From: UBA7672 sp035995285
GTDB taxonomy: Bacteria > Pseudomonadota > Alphaproteobacteria > Caulobacterales > Hyphomonadaceae
Length of the DNA stretch: 13,185 nucleotides
Assembly: GCA_035995285.1 (NCBI GenBank)
Contig: DASYKO010000239.1
Coordinates: forward strand, 1 to 13,185
Reading direction: 5' to 3'
The position numbers were made by a program, and so were the translations under genes. The notes under the pieces are model-generated. The model was not told the DNA's origin. It made no database searches and saw nothing but the letters and a program-made list of their open reading frames with translations. Shown in pieces: positions 7,836 to 13,185 of the stretch. The first letter of the stretch is position 1; every line of letters starts with the position of its first letter.

Positions 7836-7873
7836 AAACCCCGGGGCTTCGCGCCGTGCGGGGTTTGTATTTG
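7836..7873 (+). terminator. Intrinsic terminator after the sulfotransferase gene
   Basis: AAACCCCG (7836-7843) pairs perfectly with CGGGGTTT (7859-7866) across a 15-base GC-rich loop, followed by GTATTTG. It lies about 50 bases past the stop codon. It ends only about 16 bases before the first ATG of the next reading frame, which casts doubt on that ATG. Confidence 0.6.
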
Positions 7874-7889
7874 AATCTTCTCGTAGCAC

Positions 7890-8336
7890 ATGATTAGGCT
7901 TCCGCAGGGGACGAAAGGTCTGCGCTCGGGTGGCGCAGCCAGAAGGAAGGGTTCACGGGGGTTGGCTCGCAGAAAAAGCAGCAAGCGTGCGGCGAAGCCT
8001 GCGCGCTCGGACACATCTTCGCTCAAGCTCGTGAGGGTCGATACGCCCACCGGCCGGGCCATGCATCTGGTGTTCGAGGACATCGATGCCGAGCGCTCAT
8101 GGCGGCTCGATCCCGCGTCCGTGCGCGAATTCCTGGCGCTGCTGCTCAAGGGCGAGATGCGCAAGGGCGGCCGCGTCATCCTCAAAGGTGCAGAAGCAAC
8201 CCTCGAGCCGGGCGAGCGCGCCAACAGCGCGCCCATGCTGTGCGTCACGCTCGACCATGTCGAGGTGTGCGTGTCCATGGACAGGAAGTCGCTCGGCGCG
8301 CTCGGCCGCGAGATCGAGCGCGCCCTTGAGGCTTAG
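7890..8336 (+). CDS. Small basic protein of unknown function (start uncertain)
   Basis: The longest frame gives 148 residues. The first 40 or so are extremely rich in Arg, Lys, Gly and Ser. The remaining 100 (from about KLVRVDT) form a compact alternating alpha/beta-looking domain ending in LGREIERALEA. No family is recognised. The ATG at 7890 has no ribosome site and follows the preceding terminator by only about 16 bases, so the true start may be later: a TTG at 7962 (after GGAAGG), a GTG at 8031, or an ATG at 8061. If the basic tail is real, nucleic-acid binding is possible; if not, this is a hypothetical protein of roughly 90-125 residues. It converges on the HxlR gene with a 9-bp gap and no visible terminator between them. 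Confidence 0.55.
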   Translation: MIRLPQGTKGLRSGGAARRKGSRGLARRKSSKRAAKPARSDTSSLKLVRVDTPTGRAMHLVFEDIDAERSWRLDPASVREFLALLLKGEMRKGGRVILKGAEATLEPGERANSAPMLCVTLDHVEVCVSMDRKSLGALGREIERALEA

Positions 8337-8345
8337 CGGGGCGCC

Positions 8346-9044
8346 CTAGCTCACCATAGACTTCTCGCCGGCGAGCGAGGACAAGCCCAGCCAGGTCTGC
8401 ATCGAGGATGCTAGTTTGCGGTCGCCAGTCAGATGCAGCCTTTGGCGAGAGACAGCGCTGCGCACGGTCTCATAGCCCATCCAGATGGCCGTCATCGTCC
8501 GCAGGTCGCTCGACACGTAGAGGTCGACATCGAAGCCCGGATCGATCGAGCAGAGATCAACGCCGGTGTCAGGCTCGACCACCAGCCACCACGTCCGCTG
8601 CGAAGCAGGTGCGTCCGGGTACTGGAAATGGATCGTCGAGCGCGCTTCGGGCAGCGGATCGGGATTGAGACGGCGGCGCATGTCCCACATCAGCAGCTGC
8701 GCATCGAGATTCTGCAGCGTCACTTTCGTCTCGATCCAGCGCTGGCCCCACACGCCGAAGCTGACGATCAGCGGCTCAAGCTCCTTGCCTGCGAGGGTGA
8801 GCTGATATTCGAACGTGCCCGGATCCCTCGGCACAGCCTTCTTCTGCACGATCCCGCCGGCTTCAAGCTCCTTGAGGCGCTGGGAGAGCAGCGCCGGCGA
8901 CATGCGCGGCAAGCCGCGGCGAAGGTCGTTGAAGCGCTTGGAGCCGAAGATCAGCTCGCGCAGCACGAGGATCGTCCAGCGCGTGCAGAGCACCTCCGCC
9001 GCCATCGCGACGGGGCAGAATTGTTTGTAGCTACCTTGGGTCAT
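8346..9044 (-). CDS. HxlR-family transcriptional regulator with C-terminal SCP2-like domain
   Basis: A protein of 232 residues. The start ATG at 9044 is preceded by AAGG/GGGA. Residues 8-105 are an HxlR-type winged helix: CPVAMAAEVLCTRWTILVLR (10-29), the FNDLRRGLPRMSPALLSQRL recognition-helix region (38-57), then the wing with YQLTLAGKEL. Cys10 sits at the N-terminal position used as a redox or electrophile sensor in some HxlR members. Residues about 110-232 resemble the SCP2-like lipid-binding domain often fused to HxlR proteins, suggesting control by a hydrophobic ligand. The gene is divergent from the acyl-CoA dehydrogenase-like gene across a 268-bp gap rich in repeats, so it probably controls that gene and itself. 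It is longer than single-domain HxlR proteins (about 100-150 residues) because of the fusion. Confidence 0.88.
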   Translation of the reverse strand: MTQGSYKQFCPVAMAAEVLCTRWTILVLRELIFGSKRFNDLRRGLPRMSPALLSQRLKELEAGGIVQKKAVPRDPGTFEYQLTLAGKELEPLIVSFGVWGQRWIETKVTLQNLDAQLLMWDMRRRLNPDPLPEARSTIHFQYPDAPASQRTWWLVVEPDTGVDLCSIDPGFDVDLYVSSDLRTMTAIWMGYETVRSAVSRQRLHLTGDRKLASSMQTWLGLSSLAGEKSMVS

Positions 9045-9057
9045 TTTTCCCGACCTT

Positions 9058-9096
9058 CTTGTTTGAGAGACGTCACTCTTGTTGAGAGACGTGACT
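9058..9096. promoter_or_regulatory. Tandem direct repeats next to the HxlR start, candidate operator
   Basis: TTGAGAGACGTCACT (9063-9077) and TTGAGAGACGTGACT (9082-9096) are 15-bp direct repeats with one mismatch. Each is preceded by CTTG, and they start 19 bases apart. They lie 14-52 bases upstream of the HxlR start codon, where a bound regulator would block its transcription. Autoregulation is inferred. Confidence 0.5.
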
Positions 9097-9115
9097 AACG
9101 GCCTGCGCCCAGCCT

Positions 9116-9132
9116 CGATGCTCTACGCATCG
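9116..9132. repeat. Inverted repeat in the HxlR/dehydrogenase gap
   Basis: CGATGC (9116-9121) and GCATCG (9127-9132) are exact inverted copies separated by five bases. This could be an operator dyad or a small hairpin in the leader of either divergent transcript. Confidence 0.4.
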
Positions 9133-9145
9133 GCCCGGCGCGCCG

Positions 9146-9188
9146 CCAGTTCAGTATCTGTACTGCAGAGGTTCAGTTCCTGAACTGG
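9146..9188. promoter_or_regulatory. Cluster of GTTCAG half-sites, candidate operator
   Basis: CCAGTTCAG (9146-9154) and CTGAACTGG (9180-9188) are exact inverted copies. Between them a further GTTCAG (9171-9176) pairs with CTGAAC (9180-9185) as a 15-bp palindrome with a TTC centre. The two direct GTTCAG copies are 22 bp apart, about two helical turns. CAGTA/TACTG (9152-9156, 9161-9165) forms another dyad with a four-base spacer. This lies 125-170 bases before the dehydrogenase start and is a plausible HxlR-family binding region. Confidence 0.5.
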
Positions 9189-9312
9189 AGGAATGCGCGA
9201 AGCGCGTGCGAATAAAGTTCGTGAGGCCCGGAATCGGGCCCGCGATAAATGAACCGCCCTCCCCACAAGGCCGACCAAGGCTGACAGAAGACTCCAGAAA
9301 AAGAGGCAGACC

Positions 9313-10473
9313 ATGTCCACCGCACTGATCGAAAAAGAAAAACCGCCAGTTTCCAGCGAAGCTTCCAGAAACTGGATGGAAGCCGCCGAGCGCATCGCCG
9401 CCGTGATCGCTGCGGAAGCCGCCGAGCACGATGCAGACGACAGCTTCGTCGCGCGCGGCTACCAGCTCCTCAAGGACGAAGGCCTCATGAAGGCCTGCGT
9501 GCCCGTGGAATTCGGCGGCTACGGCGCCACGATTCCAGAGATGTGCGCCGTGATCCGCAAGCTCGGCGCGAGCTGCGGCTCCACCGCCCTCGCCTTCGCA
9601 ATGCACACGCACATGGTGGCGACCGCCGCCTGGCGCTTCAAGCATCAGAAGGCGCCGACAGACGGCCTGCTCAAGCGCCTGGCCGCCGAGAACCTGATCC
9701 TCGTCTCCTCCGGCGGCTCCGACTGGTTGAAAAGCGCGGGCATGGCCGTGAAGGTCGAAGGCGGCTTCAACATCACCGCAACGAAGGTGTTCGCCTCAGG
9801 CTCACCGGTTGGCGATATTCTGATGACCAGCGCCGTCCATGACGATCCGCAGACCGGCCCCACCGTCCTCCACTTTGGCGTGCCGCTGAAAGCGAAAGGT
9901 GTCACCGTCAAATCCAACTGGCGCGCCATGGGCATGCGCGGCACCGGCTCGAACGACATCGAGCTGAAGGACGTGTTCGTCGCGGACGCAGCGATTGCCG
10001 GCAAACGTCCGCAGGGCAAGTGGCATCTTTTGTTCCACATCATCTCGATGATCGCCTTTCCGATCATCTATTCCGCCTATCTTGGCGTAGCCGAAGGCGC
10101 GCGGGCGCGAGCCATCGCGCTGGCGAAGAAGCGGGCGGGTGATGAAGGCACGGCCTTCCTCGTAGGCGAGATGGAGAATGCGTTCTACAGCGCCGAGACG
10201 ATCCACGCCGACATGATCCACGTCGCCGAGACGGCTCAGCCCGGCCCGGAGACGACCAACCGCGTCATGATGGCCCGCACCCAGATGGCCGGCCACGCCA
10301 TCCGCACCATCGAATGCGCGATGGAAGCAGCCGGCGGCGCCGCCTTCTACCGCGACACCGGCATCGAACGCGCCTTCCGCGACGTGCAAGGCGCCCGCTT
10401 CCACCCGCTGCAAGCCAAGCCCCAACTCCGCTACACGGGCCGGCTCGCGATGGGGCTCGATATCGACGGCTAA
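9313..10473 (+). CDS. Acyl-CoA dehydrogenase-family flavoprotein
   Basis: A protein of 386 residues with the acyl-CoA dehydrogenase architecture. The helical N-terminal domain contains PVEFGGYGATIPEM (64-77). A middle beta-domain includes SSGGSDW (132-138) and RAMGMRGTGSNDIEL (204-218). The C-terminal helical domain has EAAGGAAFYRDTGIERAFRD (338-357) followed by VQGARFHPLQ. The RDTGIER/RDVQGARFHPL pattern is shared with the type 2 C-terminal domain, found both in dehydrogenases and in reduced-flavin monooxygenases of the DszC/HsaA kind. The reaction could therefore be dehydrogenation of an acyl-CoA-like substrate or flavin-dependent oxygenation. Start: ATG at 9313 with an AGAGG five bases upstream. 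It is divergent from the HxlR gene and closed by a terminator, so it is likely a single-gene regulon target. No electron-transfer flavoprotein or flavin reductase gene is nearby. Confidence 0.85.
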   Translation: MSTALIEKEKPPVSSEASRNWMEAAERIAAVIAAEAAEHDADDSFVARGYQLLKDEGLMKACVPVEFGGYGATIPEMCAVIRKLGASCGSTALAFAMHTHMVATAAWRFKHQKAPTDGLLKRLAAENLILVSSGGSDWLKSAGMAVKVEGGFNITATKVFASGSPVGDILMTSAVHDDPQTGPTVLHFGVPLKAKGVTVKSNWRAMGMRGTGSNDIELKDVFVADAAIAGKRPQGKWHLLFHIISMIAFPIIYSAYLGVAEGARARAIALAKKRAGDEGTAFLVGEMENAFYSAETIHADMIHVAETAQPGPETTNRVMMARTQMAGHAIRTIECAMEAAGGAAFYRDTGIERAFRDVQGARFHPLQAKPQLRYTGRLAMGLDIDG

Positions 10474-10535
10474 ACGCTTCGTCCTCCCCGAGCGCGCCGG
10501 CGACAAGACGGCCTAAGCCGCACGCCAACACAGAG

Positions 10536-10573
10536 ACGCCGCGGGCAAAAGCTCGCGGCGTTTCGCGTTTCTT
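10536..10573 (+). terminator. Intrinsic terminator of the acyl-CoA dehydrogenase-like gene
   Basis: ACGCCGCGGGC (10536-10546) and GCTCGCGGCGT (10551-10561) pair over 11 positions (one G-U) around an AAAA loop, followed by TTCGCGTTTCTT. It is about 60 bases past the stop codon and precedes the end of the convergent toxin gene. Confidence 0.75.
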
Positions 10574-10594
10574 GATCCGACAGATGCTCTGCTG

Positions 10595-10927
10595 TCAGTA
10601 GAGCTCGAGACAATCCGAGTCGTCGCTTTCAATAAAGCTAGCGATCAGCACAGTATGATCGCGCAATAGTTGTTCGACAACGGAAGTCGGCTGGTTGCCA
10701 CAGCGAAGCCAGATGACCTTCGGGGGCGCACCGCGCAGCGCAGCTATATCGGCGAAGTCCGCATCAAGCGTGACGATGGTGAAACCTTCACTCCGCGCAC
10801 GCTGCCAAATGGCAAGGTCATCCGCCTGATCGAGCCCAAGCTGTTTGACCTGCGCGCCTCCGGGAAACTTGTCCGACAGAAGACGGCACAGCCGATGGAT
10901 CAGATTCTGGTCGAAGAGAGGCTTCAC
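10595..10927 (-). CDS. DUF5615 PIN-like toxin of a type II toxin-antitoxin pair
   Basis: A protein of 110 residues starting with GTG at 10927, which overlaps the antitoxin stop codon by four bases (GTGA), a sign of translational coupling. The sequence matches the DUF5615 (Mut7-C/PIN-like) family: LFDQNLIHRL at the N-terminus with Asp6, GLDQADDLAIWQRARSEGF (31-49), IVTLDADFAD (51-60) and APPKVIWLRCGN (67-78). The Asp residues at 6, about 36-37, 55 and 57 are the expected acidic metal-binding set of the PIN-like fold, so the protein is probably an intact ribonuclease-type toxin. The length is normal for the family. The activity is inferred from the fold; the target RNA is unknown. Confidence 0.85.
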   Translation of the reverse strand: MKPLFDQNLIHRLCRLLSDKFPGGAQVKQLGLDQADDLAIWQRARSEGFTIVTLDADFADIAALRGAPPKVIWLRCGNQPTSVVEQLLRDHTVLIASFIESDDSDCLELY

Positions 10928-11154
10928 CCTGACGCGGTGACGATCCGGCGCTCGCGGTCAGCGGCATAGGCCAGCGCGGCTCGGATGTCGGCTTCAGTCA
11001 GCTCCGGATAGTCGGCGATGATTTCGGCGTGCGACATGCCGGCGGCGAGCCAACCAAGGATGTCGGCGACAGCAATGCGCATACCCCGAATGCAGGGGCG
11101 TCCGCCACGCTTGCCGGGCTCCTGGGTGATGATGTCACGATAGCCTTCGCTCAT
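10924..11154 (-). CDS. DUF433 antitoxin
   Basis: A protein of 76 residues from an ATG at 11154 with AGGCG nine bases upstream. It matches the DUF433 family: an initial strand RDIITQEPGKRGGRPCIRGM (6-25) with the typical GKP/GGRPCIRG motif, a helix-turn-helix (VADILGWLAAGMSHAEIIAD, 29-48) and a DYPELTEADIRAALAYAADR segment. DUF433 proteins neutralise adjacent DUF5615 toxins and probably bind their own promoter through the HTH. Antitoxin-first order and overlap with the toxin fit the standard module. The same frame stays open far upstream, antisense-free but through the neighbouring gene in another register; that extension is spurious. It lies 59 bp downstream of the exported-protein gene on the same strand, with no clear terminator between. 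Confidence 0.85.
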   Translation of the reverse strand: MSEGYRDIITQEPGKRGGRPCIRGMRIAVADILGWLAAGMSHAEIIADYPELTEADIRAALAYAADRERRIVTASG

Positions 11155-11213
11155 GCCGAAACGCCTATCACACAACACAACGGAAGGCGAGCGAACGCGG
11201 CCGCAAGTCCTTC

Positions 11214-12329
11214 CTACTGCTCGTCCCGGTCCCCGCGAATGCTCGCATTGCCCTTGCCCGAGCGGTCGTTCGCGCGGCCGCCTTCGAGAATTCCGTGCAG
11301 CCCGTAATTCCCCTCGTGGCAGGCGTATTCGTAGACATTGCTGTCGACGTGGTTGAGGCCGATCTCGCCCTTCCAGACCTGGCTGTAGAGCGCGGGGTCG
11401 TGCACCTCGAACTCGTAGAGCACCTGGTTCTTCGAATAGCGCGTGAAGCGCTCGATGATCTTGCCGCCGGGCGTCAGCTGCACCTGTCCGCCGCCGTTCG
11501 GATTGATGTTGATGGTCTCGACCACGAACGTGTCGCCCTCCCACCAGCCGATTGAATCGCCGAGATATGGGTTCATCACATTCGGCTTGTGCTTGCCGTT
11601 GATGGGGATGATGCGCGCGTCGTGCACCATCTCGGTGAGTATGACGAAATTGTCCTTCGTCTGCACGATCTGGTAATTGTTGTTGTAGAGCACGTTGTTG
11701 AGTGGCGGCCCGCCAGTGCCGCCGAAGCCGACGATGCACCGCTCGCCCGCCCCGCGCTCTTCCGGATTATCATAGCCCGAGCCGCGCCCCTGTCCGCGCT
11801 GCGTGCGCATTGAGGCAAGCAGCTTGCGGCCTTCCTCCGAGAACGGCACCTGCCCCGTGGCAGGGTCGCTGATCCACGACGTGCGCCACGTACCCTTCAC
11901 ATTGCCATAGCTCGAGCCCGGATCGATCCAGAACGAATTATACCCGCGCCCCGTCGCCAGATCCTTCCCATCGAGCTTGCCATCGACGAGCTTCTGGTTG
12001 TCGTCGGTCGCCTGGCGGATGTTTGAGGGGTTAGCGGCCTGCGCTTTCTTGTTCTCGTCATCCGTCATGACGAGGTTCTTGATGCTGGCCGTGCGCGTGA
12101 GGCGCGTGTTGGAAGCGTTGGACCACACGCCCGTCAGATCCGGCTGGCCGATGGCAAGGCGCGGCGCAACATAGCCCGCCGCCATCCGGTCCCCCTCCTT
12201 CGCCGGCTTGAGGTTGACGTCCATCACCCGCGCCCCGCCCTGGGCTGCTGCCTGTGCGGAGGCAGATGGCGCGGCGAGTGCGAGGGCCACGGCGAACGCG
12301 GCCAGCGAGATGTGGCGTAGAGTGGTCAT
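11214..12329 (-). CDS. Exported protein of an uncharacterised family (YEYACHEGNY motif)
   Basis: A protein of 371 residues with a strong GGAGGAG ribosome site just before the ATG at 12329. Residues 1-25 are a signal peptide (ASA cleavage site). The mature chain carries a DLTGVWSN segment (64-71), a Ser/Gly-rich middle, ERCIVGFGGTGGPP (196-209), and a highly conserved C-terminal half. That half contains MVHDARIIPINGKHKP (234-249), GDSIGWWEGDTFVVETIN (257-274), LTPGGKIIERFTRY (285-298), YEFEVHDPALYSQVWKGEI (305-323) and YEYACHEGNYGLHGILEGGR (333-352). Similar proteins are common as hypotheticals in Caulobacterales, sphingomonads and Acidobacteria, often near TonB receptors. No enzymatic function is known to me. 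The single C-terminal Cys in CHEGNY and the preceding CIVG may form a disulfide or bind a cofactor. A partial paralogue lies upstream on the same strand. Confidence 0.85.
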   Translation of the reverse strand: MTTLRHISLAAFAVALALAAPSASAQAAAQGGARVMDVNLKPAKEGDRMAAGYVAPRLAIGQPDLTGVWSNASNTRLTRTASIKNLVMTDDENKKAQAANPSNIRQATDDNQKLVDGKLDGKDLATGRGYNSFWIDPGSSYGNVKGTWRTSWISDPATGQVPFSEEGRKLLASMRTQRGQGRGSGYDNPEERGAGERCIVGFGGTGGPPLNNVLYNNNYQIVQTKDNFVILTEMVHDARIIPINGKHKPNVMNPYLGDSIGWWEGDTFVVETININPNGGGQVQLTPGGKIIERFTRYSKNQVLYEFEVHDPALYSQVWKGEIGLNHVDSNVYEYACHEGNYGLHGILEGGRANDRSGKGNASIRGDRDEQ

Positions 12330-12483
12330 GTTGTCTCCTCCCGGTCGTCCTTTGCGGCCGGCTCGTTGGCCTGCCGATCTTTGTTAGGTGGAGGATGCCG
12401 AACTCGCGGGTGGCGCACAAGGCGAAGCGCTTGGGTTCAGATCAACTCGCCGCGCAACGCAGCGCCGGAACGACACCATCCAC

Positions 12484-12608
12484 CCCCCCACCTGTCCGCC
12501 CCCCTTCGGGCGGGCGGGACCGCGTGGTGCGAGCTGGACAAACAACGTTCAGGGTAAGCTGGCGCAACAGGGTCCCGCCCGCCCGAAGGGGGGCGGACAG
12601 GTGGGGGG
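12484..12608. repeat. REPIN/MITE-like inverted-repeat element, copy 2
   Basis: The arms at 12484-12521 and 12571-12608 are perfect 38-bp inverted repeats around a 49-bp spacer (12522-12570). Each arm contains a C-run and G-run imperfect palindrome with a TTC loop, as in copy 1. The spacer begins GCGT, contains TGGACAAA and CAGGGTAAG, and ends CAACAG, all shared with copy 1 (6774-6893) in the same orientation. Weaker outward similarity reaches AACGACACC near 12469 and CGGCTTG at 12630-12636. The exact arms suggest a recent copy, or selection or gene conversion on the hairpin. Confidence 0.88.
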
Positions 12609-12634
12609 TGTGGAACCTTGTCCCGCTCTCGGCT

Positions 12635-12674
12635 TGGACAAAACGAAAACGCCGCGACCTTTCGATCGCGGCGT
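12635..12674 (-). terminator. Intrinsic terminator of the partial paralogue
   Basis: Read on the minus strand, ACGCCGCGA (12674-12666) pairs perfectly with TCGCGGCGT (12657-12649) around an eight-base loop and is followed by TTTCGTTTTG. It is 25 bases past the stop codon at 12699. This is a strong Rho-independent terminator. Confidence 0.82.
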
Positions 12675-12698
12675 CTGATCTCTGAGCTCGGATAAGCC

Positions 12699-13184
12699 CT
12701 ACTCCTTGTCGTCGCCCGCTTCGTTGGCGACACGGCCCTCTTTGTCGGCCCTGCGGCCGGCGCTGAGGATGCCGTGCATGGCATAGTTGCCCTCGTGGCA
12801 GGCGTACTCATACATGCCGTTCACGGCGTTGAGCGACATCTGGCCTTTCCACACCTGCGTGTAGAGTTCCGGGTCGTTGACCTCGAACTCGTAGAACACC
12901 TGGCGTTCGTTATAGCGCGTGAACCGCTCGATGATCTTGCCGCCGGGGCTCAGCTGCACGCTGCCGCCCCCGCGCTGCATGTTGACGGTCTCGACCACCA
13001 GCGTGTCGCCTTCATACCAGGCGATGGAATCGCCCATCCACGGAGCAATCTGGTTCGGCTTGTGCGTGCCGTTGATCGGGATGATGCGCGCGTCGTGGAT
13101 CATCTCGCTCTCGATCACCACATGGTTCGGCGACTGCATGATCCGCGTCGTGTTGTTGTAGAGATAGTTGCCGATCGGCGGGCC
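12699..13184 (-). CDS. Second exported-family paralogue (YEYACHEGNY motif), partial, 5' end outside window
   Basis: The frame enters at the right edge and runs 161 residues to a TAG at 12699. It begins GPPIGNYLYNNTTRIM and aligns without gaps for most of its length with the C-terminal half of the protein at 11214-12329. It shares HDARIIPING, GDSI, EGDT, VVET, PGGKIIERFTRY, YEFEV, QVWKG and YEYACHEGNY. Over the first 60 aligned residues I count 37 identities. The tails after the GILxxGR segment diverge and are charged. It is followed by its own terminator, so the two paralogues are separate transcription units. An N-terminal signal peptide is expected outside the window. Function unknown, as for its paralogue. 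Confidence 0.85.
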   Translation of the reverse strand, partial: GPPIGNYLYNNTTRIMQSPNHVVIESEMIHDARIIPINGTHKPNQIAPWMGDSIAWYEGDTLVVETVNMQRGGGSVQLSPGGKIIERFTRYNERQVFYEFEVNDPELYTQVWKGQMSLNAVNGMYEYACHEGNYAMHGILSAGRRADKEGRVANEAGDDKE

Positions 13185-13185
13185 G

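Larger units (their letters stand above)
12330..12698. other. Intergenic region between the two paralogous exported-protein genes
   Basis: These 369 bp carry, in minus-strand order, an intrinsic terminator (12635-12674), the second REPIN-like element (12484-12608), and about 150 bp upstream of the 11214-12329 gene in which no convincing promoter hexamers were identified. The terminator means the downstream paralogue should have its own promoter. Confidence 0.6.

Noticed and set aside
8433..9098. Plus-strand frame of 221 codons across the HxlR gene
   Set aside because: It is antisense to a clear HxlR regulator; the translation is Arg/His-rich with no family features.
9193..9252. Possible 19-residue Arg-rich leader peptide before the dehydrogenase gene
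   Set aside because: The GGAGGA abuts its ATG with no spacing, and nothing suggests attenuation; probably chance.
9802..10506. Minus-strand frame of 234 codons across the acyl-CoA dehydrogenase-like gene
   Set aside because: It is a shadow of the strongly conserved plus-strand flavoprotein gene and runs over its terminator-side region.
11182..11214. GGAAGG/CCTTCC dyad between the exported-protein gene and the antitoxin gene
   Set aside because: Only six base pairs with a 21-base loop and no T-tract on the minus strand; too weak to call a terminator.
12254..12685. Plus-strand open frame across the second repeat element
   Set aside because: It is open only because the GC-rich inverted repeat lacks stop codons; the translation is the typical low-complexity product of such arms.

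Overview
The window is GC-rich, compact bacterial DNA. Exported proteins dominate: a heme-fused quinoprotein, a large TonB-dependent receptor whose plug begins with a VTGSRI motif, a MORN-repeat protein, and two members of an uncharacterised secreted family ending in a YEYACHEGNY motif. Together with a DUF433/DUF5615 toxin-antitoxin pair, this is typical of an aerobic, Gram-negative alphaproteobacterium of the Caulobacterales/Hyphomonadaceae or Sphingomonadales type. That placement is inferred from gene families and base composition; there is no rRNA, tRNA or other phylogenetic marker here.

Layout. Positions 1-1044 (minus) hold the 5' part of a periplasmic PQQ-dependent dehydrogenase with an N-terminal cytochrome c domain; it runs off the left edge. 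A small glycine-zipper lipoprotein (1243-1455, minus) follows and diverges from an exported MORN-repeat protein (1702-3024, plus). A 431-bp gap with two hairpins leads to a 1062-residue TonB-dependent receptor (3456-6644, plus), closed by a clear intrinsic terminator. Next come a REPIN-like inverted-repeat element, a small sulfotransferase-like gene (6992-7783, plus) with its own terminator, and an unrecognised small basic protein (7890-8336, plus). This last gene converges on an HxlR-family regulator (8346-9044, minus). The regulator is divergent from an acyl-CoA dehydrogenase-family gene (9313-10473, plus), and the gap between them is full of short direct and inverted repeats that look like operators. 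A convergent two-gene toxin-antitoxin operon (10595-11154, minus) follows. Then come a full-length YEYACHEGNY-family gene (11214-12329, minus), a second copy of the REPIN-like element, a minus-strand terminator, and the 3' part of a second paralogue (12699-13184, minus) that runs off the right edge.

How the parts may relate. The HxlR regulator and the acyl-CoA dehydrogenase-like gene form a plausible regulator-target pair. The TonB receptor (outer-membrane uptake), the quinoprotein (periplasmic oxidation) and the two exported YEYACHEGNY proteins would suit an envelope-based uptake and oxidation lifestyle. They are on different strands and separated by terminators, so a single pathway cannot be claimed.

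The least explained items are the two REPIN-like elements with a shared 49-bp spacer, the repeat-rich HxlR/dehydrogenase intergenic region, and the tandem paralogues of unknown function. No CRISPR array, tRNA, rRNA, insertion sequence or transposase gene was seen.
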